Below are positions 9,640-17,376 of a DNA stretch of 64,000 nucleotides, one piece after another. The DNA is from CAZUDO01 sp964618895 (lineage in GTDB: Bacteria; Desulfobacterota; Binatia; DP-6). Every line of letters begins with the position of its first letter. Position 1 is the stretch's first letter. Under the pieces are notes generated by a model. The model ran no database searches. It was not told the origin of the DNA and saw nothing but the letters and a program-made list of their open reading frames with translations. Position numbers and translations under genes: made by a program. Location: the NCBI GenBank assembly GCA_964618895.1, contig CAZUDO010000079.1, forward strand, positions 1 to 64,000. The letters are read 5' to 3'.

Positions 9640-11000
9640 CAGGCGAGTCGCCGGCGGACGTCCTCGCCCGCGGCCATCTTGCCGGCGAGATCGTCGAGAT
9701 AACCGTGGAACTTCTCCGATCCCTCGCGATCCGCGGTCGAGCGAGGAATCGCTGGAATCTCGTAGTCGGGGTCCACGAGCGGCGGGTGGTCGGACGCCGG
9801 CTTGCGCGCCAGCACCGTCTCGAGCACCGGGGCGAGGCGCGCGGCCTTCTCGCGCGCCCGGTGCTGCTCCCGCTCCTGGAACTCGGGGAGTATCTCGCGT
9901 CCGAAGAGCTCGAGGCTCTCCATGACGTGCTCGTGACGGTTGCGGCCCGCCTGGCTCGCGAAGATCACCTGATCGACGCCGTAGTCTTCGTACCGCCGCA
10001 GGTACTCGCGGATCTGGGCGGGCGTGCCGACGGCGCCGCGGAGCCCGCTCGCGTCGTCGAGCACGACCTTGGCCCCGAGCCGGTCCGTGTTCGCGGCGGC
10101 AGCCGCGACTGCCGCGGGATCGTAGCCGGTGGTGGCCCGGCGCTGCTGGTACTCGGCCCACAGGTCGGTCCGCGCCGGGCGATGCCGGCCGAAGATGTAG
10201 TAGTGCGCGAGCGAGTAGCCGAGGAAGTTTGTGCCCTCGACGCCTCGGGCGATCGCTGTGGCCTCGTCGCGGTGGCACATGAACGGGGTCACGCAGGCGA
10301 TGTTGGCGTTGACGGCGTCGCCGATGGGGATGCCTTCCCGCGCGAGCGTCGTGTAGTAGTCGTCCACCCAGTGGCGTGCCTCCTCGGGATCGAAGAAGGA
10401 GAAGGACAGGGCGCCGATGCCCTTCTGTGCCGCTAGATGGATGGTCTCTCGCCGGCTACACGCGACCCACACGGGAGGATGCGGGCGCTGGCGCGGCTTG
10501 GGCACCACGTTGCGCGGCGGCATCGTGACGTAGCGGCCCGCGTGTCCGGTGAACGGCTCCTCGGTGAGGCAGCGTAGCGTGACCCGCAGCCCCTCGTCCC
10601 ACATGGCTCGCTTCTCGGCGGGATCGATGCGGAAGCCGCCCAGCTCGGCCTCCGACGACGACTCGCCCGTGCCGAAGTCCACCCGGCCGCCCGAGATCAG
10701 GTCGAGAGTGGCGATGCGCTCGGCCACGCGAGCCGGGTGATTGAACGGCGGCGGCATCTGGACGATCCCGTGGCCGAGGCGGATGCGCGAGGTGCGCTGC
10801 GAGACCGCGGCCAGGAACACTTCGGGCGCGCTCGAGTGGCTGTACTCTTCGAGGAAGTGGTGCTCGACCTCCCAGACGTAGTCGATGCCCAGGCGGTCGG
10901 CGAGGGCGCACTGCTCCAGCGCCTCCTGGAGCACCCGGTACTCGGCGTCGGCGTCCCAGGGGCGCGGGACCTGGTGCTCGTAAAAGACACCGAACTTCAT
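9639..11000 (-). CDS. Luciferase-like (LLM) flavin/F420-dependent oxidoreductase
   Basis: Alpha/beta-barrel oxidoreductase using reduced flavin or F420. 453 residues; the N-terminus MKFGVFYEHQVPRPWD, the strand WEVEHHFLEEYSHSSAPEVF, the loop RVDFGTGESSSEAELGGF and the late AGRNRHEHVMESLELFGREI are typical. A charged tail of about 75 residues extends beyond the barrel. ATG chosen because the barrel begins there; the longer upstream frame runs through the operator. Head gene of a leftward operon whose next members are remnants. Divergent from the TetR gene at 11065, which probably regulates it through the palindrome at 11042-11061. Confidence 0.9.
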   Translation of the reverse strand: MKFGVFYEHQVPRPWDADAEYRVLQEALEQCALADRLGIDYVWEVEHHFLEEYSHSSAPEVFLAAVSQRTSRIRLGHGIVQMPPPFNHPARVAERIATLDLISGGRVDFGTGESSSEAELGGFRIDPAEKRAMWDEGLRVTLRCLTEEPFTGHAGRYVTMPPRNVVPKPRQRPHPPVWVACSRRETIHLAAQKGIGALSFSFFDPEEARHWVDDYYTTLAREGIPIGDAVNANIACVTPFMCHRDEATAIARGVEGTNFLGYSLAHYYIFGRHRPARTDLWAEYQQRRATTGYDPAAVAAAAANTDRLGAKVVLDDASGLRGAVGTPAQIREYLRRYEDYGVDQVIFASQAGRNRHEHVMESLELFGREILPEFQEREQHRAREKAARLAPVLETVLARKPASDHPPLVDPDYEIPAIPRSTADREGSEKFHGYLDDLAGKMAAGEDVRRRLA

Positions 11001-11041
11001 GGGCGCTTCCTGATCGTTCCTGGCATCCCCATGCGGGCAAG

Positions 11042-11061
11042 TGTATACGCTCGTGTATACA
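11042..11061. promoter_or_regulatory. Inverted repeat, probable TetR operator
   Basis: Perfect 7-bp arms, TGTATAC and GTATACA, separated by GCTCGT. It lies in the 64-bp gap between the divergent oxidoreductase (ATG at 11000) and the TetR gene (ATG at 11065). AT-rich arms are conspicuous in this GC-rich DNA. Size and placement fit a TetR dimer site controlling both genes. Confidence 0.6.
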
Positions 11062-11064
11062 GTG

Positions 11065-11700
11065 ATGGCAAGGACGATGCATGCCTTGGGCCGGGACCGG
11101 CGTCGACTGCTCCCTCGCGCCGAACGCCGCCAAGGGATTCTCCAAGCAGCGGCCCGGGCGTTCGCACGCACCGGCTATGCCAGTACCTCCATGGATGACG
11201 TGGCGAACGCTGCGGGCATCACCCGGCTCATCGTCTACCGCCACTTTGACACGAAGGAAATGCTCTATCGCGCCGTACTCCAGGCGACCTTCGATCGCGT
11301 CGCGGCGGCGTTTCGGGGTGCGGCCGATACGGATGGGTACGGCGTGGGGGCGCGGACGCTGCTGACGGTCGCTCGCGCGGACGACGCCGGCTTCCGGCTG
11401 CTCTGGCGGCATGCCTGCCGGGAGCCTCGGTTCACGCGCTACGCGGACGCGCTGCGCCAGCAGGCGGTTGCGGCCGCCCGCTCGGCGCTCGCCGACCGCG
11501 TGCCTGCGGAGAGTCGCGAATGGGCCGCGCACGCCGTCGTCGGCTACCTGCTCGAGGCCGTGCTCACCTGGCTCGAGTTCGGGGACCCTGCGCGGGACGA
11601 GCAGTTTGCCGCCGTGACGAACCGTGCCCTCCGAGCTGGTGTGGGCGCGTGGGGGCGGTCGGGCGGAGACGAGGTGCGCCGGAGGAGCCGAGCACGGTGA
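11065..11700 (+). CDS. TetR/AcrR-family transcriptional regulator
   Basis: One-component regulator, 211 residues. The helix-turn-helix is clear: RRQGILQAAARAFARTGY, then SMDDVANAAGITRLIVYRHF and DTKEMLYRAV. The C-terminal ligand domain is divergent, as usual. The frame has an earlier GTG at 11041, but that would place the palindrome at 11042-11061 inside the gene, so the ATG 3 bp after the palindrome is preferred. Probably an autoregulator and repressor of the divergent luciferase-like operon; ligand unknown. Confidence 0.88.
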   Translation: MARTMHALGRDRRRLLPRAERRQGILQAAARAFARTGYASTSMDDVANAAGITRLIVYRHFDTKEMLYRAVLQATFDRVAAAFRGAADTDGYGVGARTLLTVARADDAGFRLLWRHACREPRFTRYADALRQQAVAAARSALADRVPAESREWAAHAVVGYLLEAVLTWLEFGDPARDEQFAAVTNRALRAGVGAWGRSGGDEVRRRSRAR

Positions 11701-11729
11701 GGTCCGGCCGATCGACAAGGAGGGGCACG

Positions 11730-11840
11730 TGACGGCAACACTCGGACGGGCTGCTCGCGCCGGAGGCGGCGATAGACGGCATACGGGTCCCGGACCGGGT
11801 CGAGCATCATTCCGCCGAAGAGCTCGATCGTCGTTGGCAC
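11730..11840 (-). pseudogene. N-terminal fragment of a cytochrome P450
   Basis: About 36 codons from a GTG at 11840. The text DPVRDPYAVYRRLRREQPV matches the N-terminal A-helix region of class I bacterial P450s (DPYPVYARLRREAPV). The similarity stops abruptly after EQPV and the next 250 bp on this strand do not continue it in any frame. Either the 5' stub of the P450 whose core lies at 9322-9639, or of another P450. Confidence 0.55.
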
Positions 11841-11852
11841 GGTGTCGATGCC

Positions 11853-12437
11853 CTACGGTGCGTCACCGGGCGCTGGCGCGAGGACGGTACCCGGCGTCGC
11901 GAGGGGGGTTCCGGCGTTGTCCTTGACGACCAGGCTGGTCACCTCGGAGGTGATCGGGGTGTCGGCGCACGGCTTGGGCAGGCACGCGATCGCCGTGAGG
12001 GGGCCGCGGCACCGCCCGGCCCGGCAGGTGAGCGTGCCCGTGAGGCTCACGAGCTCGATCTGCACGCCGGCCAGCGCGCACGTGCCGTTCGGGTCGCTCC
12101 CGAAGGTCGTCTTGAGCACGACCTCGGCCGCCAACGTCCCGGTGTAGCCGGCGCTGCCGGTGGTCACCCCGTCCAGTCGGACCTCGCCCGTATCGTTCTC
12201 CGACGGATCATCTCCGGTGCGCGGGCAGGTGGGCGCGGGTTGGCGCGCGCTGCGGAGGATTGCTGTCCCCGTCGTGAAGCGGAAGGCCGAGCAGGGTCCC
12301 GAAGGCGGCCCGCTGCACTGCGCCTGCACCAGGGCGAACCGGTTCGGCGGCGGCAGGCGCGCCTTGCGAGCCTGAGCTGCAGTCGGCACGGCCGCAACGA
12401 GGACCGCAATCAACGAGACGATGTGACGGCAAGACAT
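11853..12437 (-). CDS. Secreted protein of unknown function, downstream of lysyl oxidase
   Basis: A 194-residue protein with a clear signal peptide (about residues 1-23, ending AAQA). The mature part holds several cysteines (QCSGPPSGPCS, CPRTGDD, CALAG, CRAGRC, CLPKPC) and a beta-rich stretch, consistent with a small disulfide-stabilised periplasmic or extracellular domain. I recognise no family. ATG chosen because GGAGGGG lies about 8 bp upstream. It follows the lysyl oxidase gene by 17 bp on the same strand, so the two are probably co-transcribed; this protein may be a partner or substrate, which is conjecture. Confidence 0.75.
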   Translation of the reverse strand: MSCRHIVSLIAVLVAAVPTAAQARKARLPPPNRFALVQAQCSGPPSGPCSAFRFTTGTAILRSARQPAPTCPRTGDDPSENDTGEVRLDGVTTGSAGYTGTLAAEVVLKTTFGSDPNGTCALAGVQIELVSLTGTLTCRAGRCRGPLTAIACLPKPCADTPITSEVTSLVVKDNAGTPLATPGTVLAPAPGDAP

Positions 12438-12454
12438 CGAGTATTCCCCCTCCA

Positions 12455-13516
12455 TCAGCCGGCGACGCGGAACGATCGGCTCATCCCAACGCCCCGCTGG
12501 AAGCTGCTGGCGCCCGTGCCGTTGCGCGGGTTCTTCGTCCACACCACGACCTTGATCCGGGCGCGGGTGGTCGCCGCGTCCGCGGGTACGATCCATTTGT
12601 ACGAGTGGCGGCGCGCCGGGATCTGCGGCCCACCGGCCACCAGCTGCCACGTCTGCCCGTCGTCCACCGAGAACCACACCTCCTGGAACTTGAGGTCGCC
12701 GGGCACGCTTCGACGCCACGCGATCTTGAGCGTCCGGCCCACCGCGGCCCGCACCCGCGGTCCCGGCGCTCGCACTTTCACCCGCGGTGCGCGCGCCCCG
12801 GCAGGCGGGGCGGCGAGGGTGACGGGGACGCACCCGGTGTCGTTCGTGGGGTCGGCATCGGGGAGGAGACGCTCGAAGTTGACGAAGACGCACAGATCCA
12901 GGTCCGCGGGCAGTTGATCCTCGGCAAGGTCGGTGATGTCGATCCATTGGCAGGGGAGGTTGCTCGGGTAGAGATCACCCCAGCCCGGTTGCAGCCCCTG
13001 CGTTCCCGTCAGCTCGCAGGTGATTCCCGGCGCGCAGCAGTACCGCCGCGGTGTGGTCGCGGTGTCGGGCTTGGTATCCTCGATGCAGAACGAGCGCTTC
13101 AGGCCATTGATCAGCGCGACCGTCTCGCCGCGCCGCCGCAGCTCGTAGCGGGCGAAGCTCTGGAAGTGGAAATGTCCGTGGCACTGGCTCCACACCCACT
13201 TGGGCTCGCCGTTCGGCAAGATCTCGCTCGGGTCGGGAACGCCGACGACGAGGTCCGTGTCGCCATCGTTCACCGCGAAGGTGTCGAAGCGCATCACCTT
13301 GCGTGCCCCGGGGCCGCCGACGCACAGGTCGGCGGGCTGGAGCTCGCACGCCCCGGGCTCGAAGTAGAGGAGATCGTAGGTGACGCCGCGCGCCAGCGCC
13401 GCCGTGTCGAGCCGGAGGTCGGGCATTCCCTGCGCTGAAGCGGGTGGGCGCAGCCACACGAGGAGCGCCAGAACCGTTGCGATCGCTGCGAGTGTTCGCC
13501 CCAGGCCTGGTCGCAT
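12455..13516 (-). CDS. Bacterial lysyl oxidase (copper amine oxidase, LOX family)
   Basis: Secreted copper/quinone amine oxidase that in animals oxidises peptidyl lysine to allysine for matrix cross-linking. 353 residues; signal peptide about 1-29. The LOX copper talon is present as WSQCHGHFHF (His 113, 115, 117). The residues that form the lysyl tyrosylquinone cofactor are in place: Lys 140 in LKRSFCIEDT and Tyr 183 in DLYPSNLPCQWIDITD. The C-terminal 110 residues look like an added beta domain. Bacterial LOX proteins are known but rarely characterised; natural substrate unknown. A TTGACC/TATACG promoter ends 6 bp before the ATG. Confidence 0.9.
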   Translation of the reverse strand: MRPGLGRTLAAIATVLALLVWLRPPASAQGMPDLRLDTAALARGVTYDLLYFEPGACELQPADLCVGGPGARKVMRFDTFAVNDGDTDLVVGVPDPSEILPNGEPKWVWSQCHGHFHFQSFARYELRRRGETVALINGLKRSFCIEDTKPDTATTPRRYCCAPGITCELTGTQGLQPGWGDLYPSNLPCQWIDITDLAEDQLPADLDLCVFVNFERLLPDADPTNDTGCVPVTLAAPPAGARAPRVKVRAPGPRVRAAVGRTLKIAWRRSVPGDLKFQEVWFSVDDGQTWQLVAGGPQIPARRHSYKWIVPADAATTRARIKVVVWTKNPRNGTGASSFQRGVGMSRSFRVAG

Positions 13517-13522
13517 GCGCTG

Positions 13523-13552
13523 CGTATAGATTTTCGACTGAAAGTAGGTCAA
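13523..13552 (-). promoter_or_regulatory. Promoter of the lysyl oxidase gene, probably leaderless
   Basis: On the minus strand, TTGACC (13547-13552) is followed after 18 bp by TATACG (13523-13528), close to the housekeeping -35/-10 consensus. The expected start site, about 7 bp further, coincides with the A of the ATG at 13516, so the mRNA would lack a leader. Confidence 0.55.
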
Positions 13553-13575
13553 GGCCCGTCGAGAAGGAGTGCATC

Positions 13576-13796
13576 ATGCCGGCGCTGCCGTCGTGCCGAG
13601 GAACCACCGTGCTCGTGACCGGCGCCTCGAGCGGCCTCGGGCGGCTGCTCGCGGTGCGCTTCGCGCGCGAGGGCGCCCGCGCGGTGGCGGGGGACGCGCG
13701 AGGTTGTACGTCGTGCGGGCGATCGCGCCGGGATTCATGCGCCGGAACACGAAGCGGGTCACGCTCGACGCCATGGCACGGGCCCGCCGGCCGTGA
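13576..13796 (+). pseudogene. Short-chain dehydrogenase with its middle deleted
   Basis: An ATG-started stretch encodes the SDR nucleotide-binding N-terminus (TTVLVTGASSGLGRLLAVRF, about 40 residues). Near 13700 the frame changes and the sequence becomes an SDR-like C-terminus (VRAIAPGFMRRNTKRVTLDA, about 30 residues) ending with TGA at 13796. About 200 residues including the catalytic YxxxK are missing. The ending lies 12 bp before the next TetR gene, so the gene ends look original and an internal deletion explains the structure. Confidence 0.65.
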
Positions 13797-13808
13797 GAGA
13801 AAGGAAGC

Positions 13809-14462
13809 ATGGCGCGCCGCAATCCCAAGCCCCGCGATAGCAAGGATCGCATCCTGGCCGCGGCGCTCGCCCTCTTCGGGGAGCGCGGCTACGCGGTGGC
13901 ATCGGTCGATGATATCGCCGCGCGGGCAGGGCTCACCAAGGGGGCGCTCTACTACTACTTCACCGACAAGGCGGACATCGCTCGCGACCTGCACCGCGAG
14001 GTCTGGACCCGGATCAAAGCCGAGGCCCTCCGGGGGGTGGAGCCGGGCGGGGACGCCCTCGCCAACCTCCGGCGCGCCTTCGACGCGCACCTGACGGCGC
14101 TGCAGAACCTGCCCGAGGCGCACTTCTTCCTGCGCCAGTTCTGGGCCGTGCCGGCACTCGACGTGATGGGGCGGCTCGAGCACGAGGCCGCCCTTGGCTT
14201 CGTCGAGCAGCTCCTCCGCGAGGGCATCGGCCGCGGCGACGTCGCCCCGCTCGACCCCACCGCGCTCGCCCGCGTGCTGGTAGGCGTCTTCTCCGAGGCA
14301 ACGCTGCACGTGCTCACGACGGGGAGAAGCGACGAGGCCCTCGCGGTGGTGCACCGCATGATTGACTCGCTCGCCGCCCGGCACGACCGCGTCGGGCGCC
14401 AGCAGCGGGCGAGCCGGGATGGCAAGAGTCGGCGTCCCGGGCGGACCGCGCGTGCGAGGTGA
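13809..14462 (+). CDS. TetR/AcrR-family transcriptional regulator
   Basis: 217 residues with a canonical TetR helix-turn-helix (SKDRILAAALALFGERGY, SVDDIAARAGLTKGALYYYF, DKADIARDL) and a helical ligand domain with a basic tail. A purine-rich GAAAGGAAG lies just upstream of the ATG. It sits between a broken SDR and an intact SDR on the same strand; control of an SDR-containing catabolic gene set is likely but the operator is not apparent. Confidence 0.9.
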   Translation: MARRNPKPRDSKDRILAAALALFGERGYAVASVDDIAARAGLTKGALYYYFTDKADIARDLHREVWTRIKAEALRGVEPGGDALANLRRAFDAHLTALQNLPEAHFFLRQFWAVPALDVMGRLEHEAALGFVEQLLREGIGRGDVAPLDPTALARVLVGVFSEATLHVLTTGRSDEALAVVHRMIDSLAARHDRVGRQQRASRDGKSRRPGRTARAR

Positions 14463-14517
14463 GGGACATGCCGATCCGGTGGTGTAAGGCCGACCCGCTC
14501 GAAGGGAGGCCGAAGCG

Positions 14518-15321
14518 GTGACGCGGATATCGGGCTCGGTGGCCATGGTCACCGGCGCGTCGTCGGGCATCGGGCAGGCGATCGCGGTCGAGCTGGCCCG
14601 CCGCGGGGCGACCGTGGTGGGAGTGGCGCGGCGCGAAGCGGAGCTCGCGGCGACGGTCCAGGAGTGTCGCCGCTACGCGCCGGCCTCGATCCACCAGGCC
14701 GCCGATCTCTCGTCGCGCAGCGGTTGCGAGGCAGCCGCCTCGGGGATACTGGCACGCCTCGGTCGCGTCGATATCCTCGTGAACAACGCCGGCATCAGTA
14801 TCCGTAAGCCGGCGGTCCTCACCACCGTGGAGGACGTGGAGCGCGTGATGGCCGTCAACTTCTTCGCCGCGGTGTACCTGACCATGGCCACGTTGCCGGG
14901 GATGCTCGAGCGGCGGCGCGGGTCGGTAATCAACATCACGTCGGTGGCCGGCTACCTCCCCAACCCGAAGGAGTCGGCGTACGGCGCGTCCAAGGCCGCC
15001 CTGTCGCTCTGGTCGCACGGGCTCAACGTGGACCTGCACGGCACCGGCGTCCACGTCGGCGTCGTCAGCCCGGGGCCGATCGCGACGGAGATCTGGGAGA
15101 AGGACGAGTTCGCCGCCTCCTACGCGGGGAAGCTCTATCCGCCAGCGGTGGTGGCGGAGGCGGTTACGAAGGTCATTGAGCGGCGCTTGGCTCACGTGAC
15201 CGTGCCCCGGCGGTTCGGCATACCGCCCATCCTGTACCCGATGCTTGGGCGCCCCATGCGCTGGGGTCTCCGCCGATACGACCAGCAGGCGCCGCGACGC
15301 CCGGTCGCCGGCTCGCGATAG
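14518..15321 (+). CDS. SDR-family NAD(P)-dependent oxidoreductase
   Basis: Classical short-chain dehydrogenase, 267 residues: cofactor motif TGASSGIGQ near residue 14, NNAG in ILVNNAGIS, the catalytic serine in INITSV and YGASK with the catalytic Tyr and Lys. The C-terminus is extended and proline-rich, as in SDRs that act near membranes on bulky lipids. GTG start, preceded by GAAGGGAGG at a proper distance. Substrate not inferable. Confidence 0.9.
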   Translation: MTRISGSVAMVTGASSGIGQAIAVELARRGATVVGVARREAELAATVQECRRYAPASIHQAADLSSRSGCEAAASGILARLGRVDILVNNAGISIRKPAVLTTVEDVERVMAVNFFAAVYLTMATLPGMLERRRGSVINITSVAGYLPNPKESAYGASKAALSLWSHGLNVDLHGTGVHVGVVSPGPIATEIWEKDEFAASYAGKLYPPAVVAEAVTKVIERRLAHVTVPRRFGIPPILYPMLGRPMRWGLRRYDQQAPRRPVAGSR

Positions 15322-15379
15322 GGGGGAGGGTGCGACGGTGTGAGACCCGGAGACGTGCGCGCTGTGACGCCGATCTGCC

Positions 15380-15590
15380 TACCGGCTGAGAACGCGGGCC
15401 GCTCAAAGGACACCCGTGCGGGTCTCGCGACGAGGACGTCACAGATCGCAGCCCGGATGAGCCACTCGGCGATGCTACCGAGCAATGCGTGAGACAGCCC
15501 CGAACGTGCATGTGTCCCGACTACGAGCAGGTCAGCCCGCCGACGCACGGCCTCGGTCGGAAAGGCTGTCGTCTTCTCGCCTGCCCGCAG
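15380..15590 (-). pseudogene. Universal stress protein (UspA) C-terminal remnant
   Basis: The minus strand encodes RRRADLLVVGTHARSGLSHA followed by LLGSIAEWLIRAAICDVLVA, the ATP-binding C-terminal half of a UspA domain (usually VGSHGRSGLSRLLLGSVAERVLRHAPCPVLVV). The N-terminal half is not found in any frame and the frame continues past the normal end. A decayed stress-protein gene between an SDR and an integrase remnant. Confidence 0.55.
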
Positions 15591-15879
15591 GCAATGCCGG
15601 AACCATAGGGACCTTCGGCGGTGCGTAGGGTCGGCATGGGGACTCTGGGGAGGCGATCACATCTCGAGATCGAAATCCGGAGTCAGCTTGCGGCGATCGC
15701 CCAGCGGGCTCTCGAGAACCGGCCAACAGGACCCTGCTCGTCCACGCACCGCCCGCGGGTGCATCACAGTCCCCGTCCATTCGTCTCGGAGCTCCCCCCC
15801 GGCGTGCCGGTGCTATGGGTCCCGGCGGCAGTCGTGGCCCGCCTCCGCAAGGAGGTCGGCCACGCGTATACCTCGCACA

Positions 15880-16130
15880 TCGGGTTCCGCGCGGGCGTTC
15901 CTGCCGCACTGGTATGCCTGCCTGCGGGCCCTGGGTATCCGAGTCCGCGGCATCTACGCCTGCAAGGATACGTACATCTCGACCGTGCTGGCCTGGAAAC
16001 CGATCCCCTGGATCGAAGAGCAGACGGGGGTCGTCTACGCGACGCTCAAGCGGCACTACGGCCGTTGGGTGCCGCGGGCGGGGGTGGACGCCGCATCGGC
16101 CGCTCTGGACGAGCTGGCCCGGGGGGCCGG
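15880..16130 (+). pseudogene. Tyrosine recombinase (phage-type integrase) C-terminal remnant
   Basis: About 80 codons match the catalytic C-terminus of tyrosine integrases: HWYACLRALGIR, YACKDTYISTVL (where the RHTF box lies), WIEEQTGVVYATLKRHYGRW with the candidate nucleophile tyrosine in HYGRW. The N-terminal and core-binding domains are missing and no start codon is plausible. It points at the 3' end of the tRNA-Leu gene about 70 bp away, the usual position of an integrase next to its attachment site. The remaining sequence of 15591-15880 shows nothing I can name. Confidence 0.6.
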
Positions 16131-16200
16131 ATTGTGCCCGCCGGACACAGCGCGCGGACACAATCGCGAGAAAACTCCCGTAGATTCAACACCGCCAGAA

Positions 16201-16284
16201 TGCCGAGGAGGGGAGTCGAACCCCTATGCCCTTGCGAGCGGCGGATTTTGAGTCCGCTGCGTCTGCCAGTTTCGCCACCTCGGC
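16201..16284 (-). tRNA. tRNA-Leu (anticodon CAA)
   Basis: The minus strand folds as a class II tRNA: acceptor stem GCCGAGG/CCTCGGC, discriminator A, anticodon stem GCGGA/TCCGC around the loop CTCAAAA (anticodon CAA, reading UUG), a long variable arm as expected for leucine, and a T loop with GGTTCGACTCC. CCA is not encoded. Upstream (16300-16310) is a short AT-rich stretch that could be the promoter. Confidence 0.95.
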
Positions 16285-16355
16285 CCGATCGCGCCTCTAA
16301 ATAACCCGGTGCCCGGGGGATTCCCAGCCCCCAGGGCGCGTGCTAGGACGATGCC

Positions 16356-16547
16356 GTGAAGCGGGTCGCGCGAAGTCGAAGGGCAGCCCCGGAGCAGGAG
16401 GCGCTGGTCAACCTGAACGCCCGTGTGCCCCGCCATCTGTGGCGGCGCGTGCGGGTGCAGTGCCTGAGCGAGGAACGCCTGCTGCGCAGCTTCATCACCG
16501 ACGCCCTGCGAGAATACCTGGACGCCCAGCGGACCCGTTCGCGCTGA
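16356..16547 (+). CDS. Small ribbon-helix-helix-like protein
   Basis: A 63-residue basic protein. The pattern LNARVPRHLWRRVRVQC then RLLRSFITDALREYLD resembles the strand-helix-helix of RHH (CopG/ParD) DNA-binding proteins. GTG start, with a -10-like TAGGAC ending 6 bp upstream, suggesting a leaderless message. It is not paired with an obvious toxin: the next gene is a convergent secreted HEAT protein. Probably a stand-alone regulator. Confidence 0.6.
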   Translation: MKRVARSRRAAPEQEALVNLNARVPRHLWRRVRVQCLSEERLLRSFITDALREYLDAQRTRSR

Positions 16548-16552
16548 GCGAC

Positions 16553-17260
16553 TCAGCGCGCCGGCGGTTCCCCGGGCGGCCGCCGGTCGGCGGCCAGCGC
16601 GGGTGGAACGACCGACGGCGGGGGACGCTCGCGGATCTTCCGGATCGAGGTCTGTGCGAGGCCGCTCAGTGCGGGCTCGTTGGTGACCACTTTCTCGAGA
16701 GCCGGAAGCGCGGCCCGGTCGCCGATGTCCCCGAGCGCGAAGATGGCGTTGCCGCGCACCTCGGGTTCGTCGCTGCGGGCAAGCAGGTCGAGGAGGGTCG
16801 GAATCGCCCGCGGATCGCCGATCTTCCCCAGGTTGGCCAGGATGCGCTGCTTGGTGGCGGTGTCGGTGTCGCGCATGACGAGCTGCTGCAGGAGGAGCGG
16901 GGTGGCTTCCTTGGCGCGCATCTGGCCGAGTGTGTCGATGGCCTTCACGCGCACGGCGGCGTCGGGGTCGTTGGCAGCGCCGATCAACAGCTCGGTGGCC
17001 TTGGGGTCGCTGATCTCGCCGAGGCCCTTCAGGCCCTCGAGGCGCGTGGGCAGGTCGTCTTCCTTCAGCTTGCGCGCGTTCTCGTCGAGCTTCTGGCTGC
17101 TCTGCGGGTTGCGGTTCGGGTCACGGAAACGCGTGCGCGGGTTGGCGCCGTCGAGTGCGCTCTGGGCCGCCGCCGGCGCCGGAAGGGCCGCGAATACGAG
17201 CACCAACAAGAGGTCCCGGGTGCGACGACGCGCCCGGACCGCGGCCCCGCTCGACGACAT
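16553..17260 (-). CDS. Secreted HEAT-repeat protein
   Basis: 235 residues from the ATG at 17260, with an N-terminal hydrophobic signal (ending PAPAAAQS). About four HEAT-type helical repeats follow (for example LEGLKGLGEISDPKATELLI, AVRVKAIDTLGQM, ILANLGKIGDPRAIPTLLDL, RGNAIFALGDIGDRAALPAL) and a proline-rich tail. Such repeats act as protein-binding scaffolds; location is probably periplasmic. It is divergent from the J-domain gene. Confidence 0.8.
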   Translation of the reverse strand: MSSSGAAVRARRRTRDLLLVLVFAALPAPAAAQSALDGANPRTRFRDPNRNPQSSQKLDENARKLKEDDLPTRLEGLKGLGEISDPKATELLIGAANDPDAAVRVKAIDTLGQMRAKEATPLLLQQLVMRDTDTATKQRILANLGKIGDPRAIPTLLDLLARSDEPEVRGNAIFALGDIGDRAALPALEKVVTNEPALSGLAQTSIRKIRERPPPSVVPPALAADRRPPGEPPAR

Positions 17261-17376
17261 GGCGGGCGGAGTCTGACCCAAGGTCCTGCCGATTGCAACG
17301 GACGTGACGCGGTCGCGACGCCGTTCTTCCGTGTCGCCGTGGACTTTGCTACACCTCCACCGCGCCGCGGTTCAGC

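Noticed and set aside
16201..16223. A second copy of the tRNA-Leu 3' end as the other attachment site
   Set aside because: Only 8-bp partial matches (for example near 31425) were seen, no more than expected by chance.
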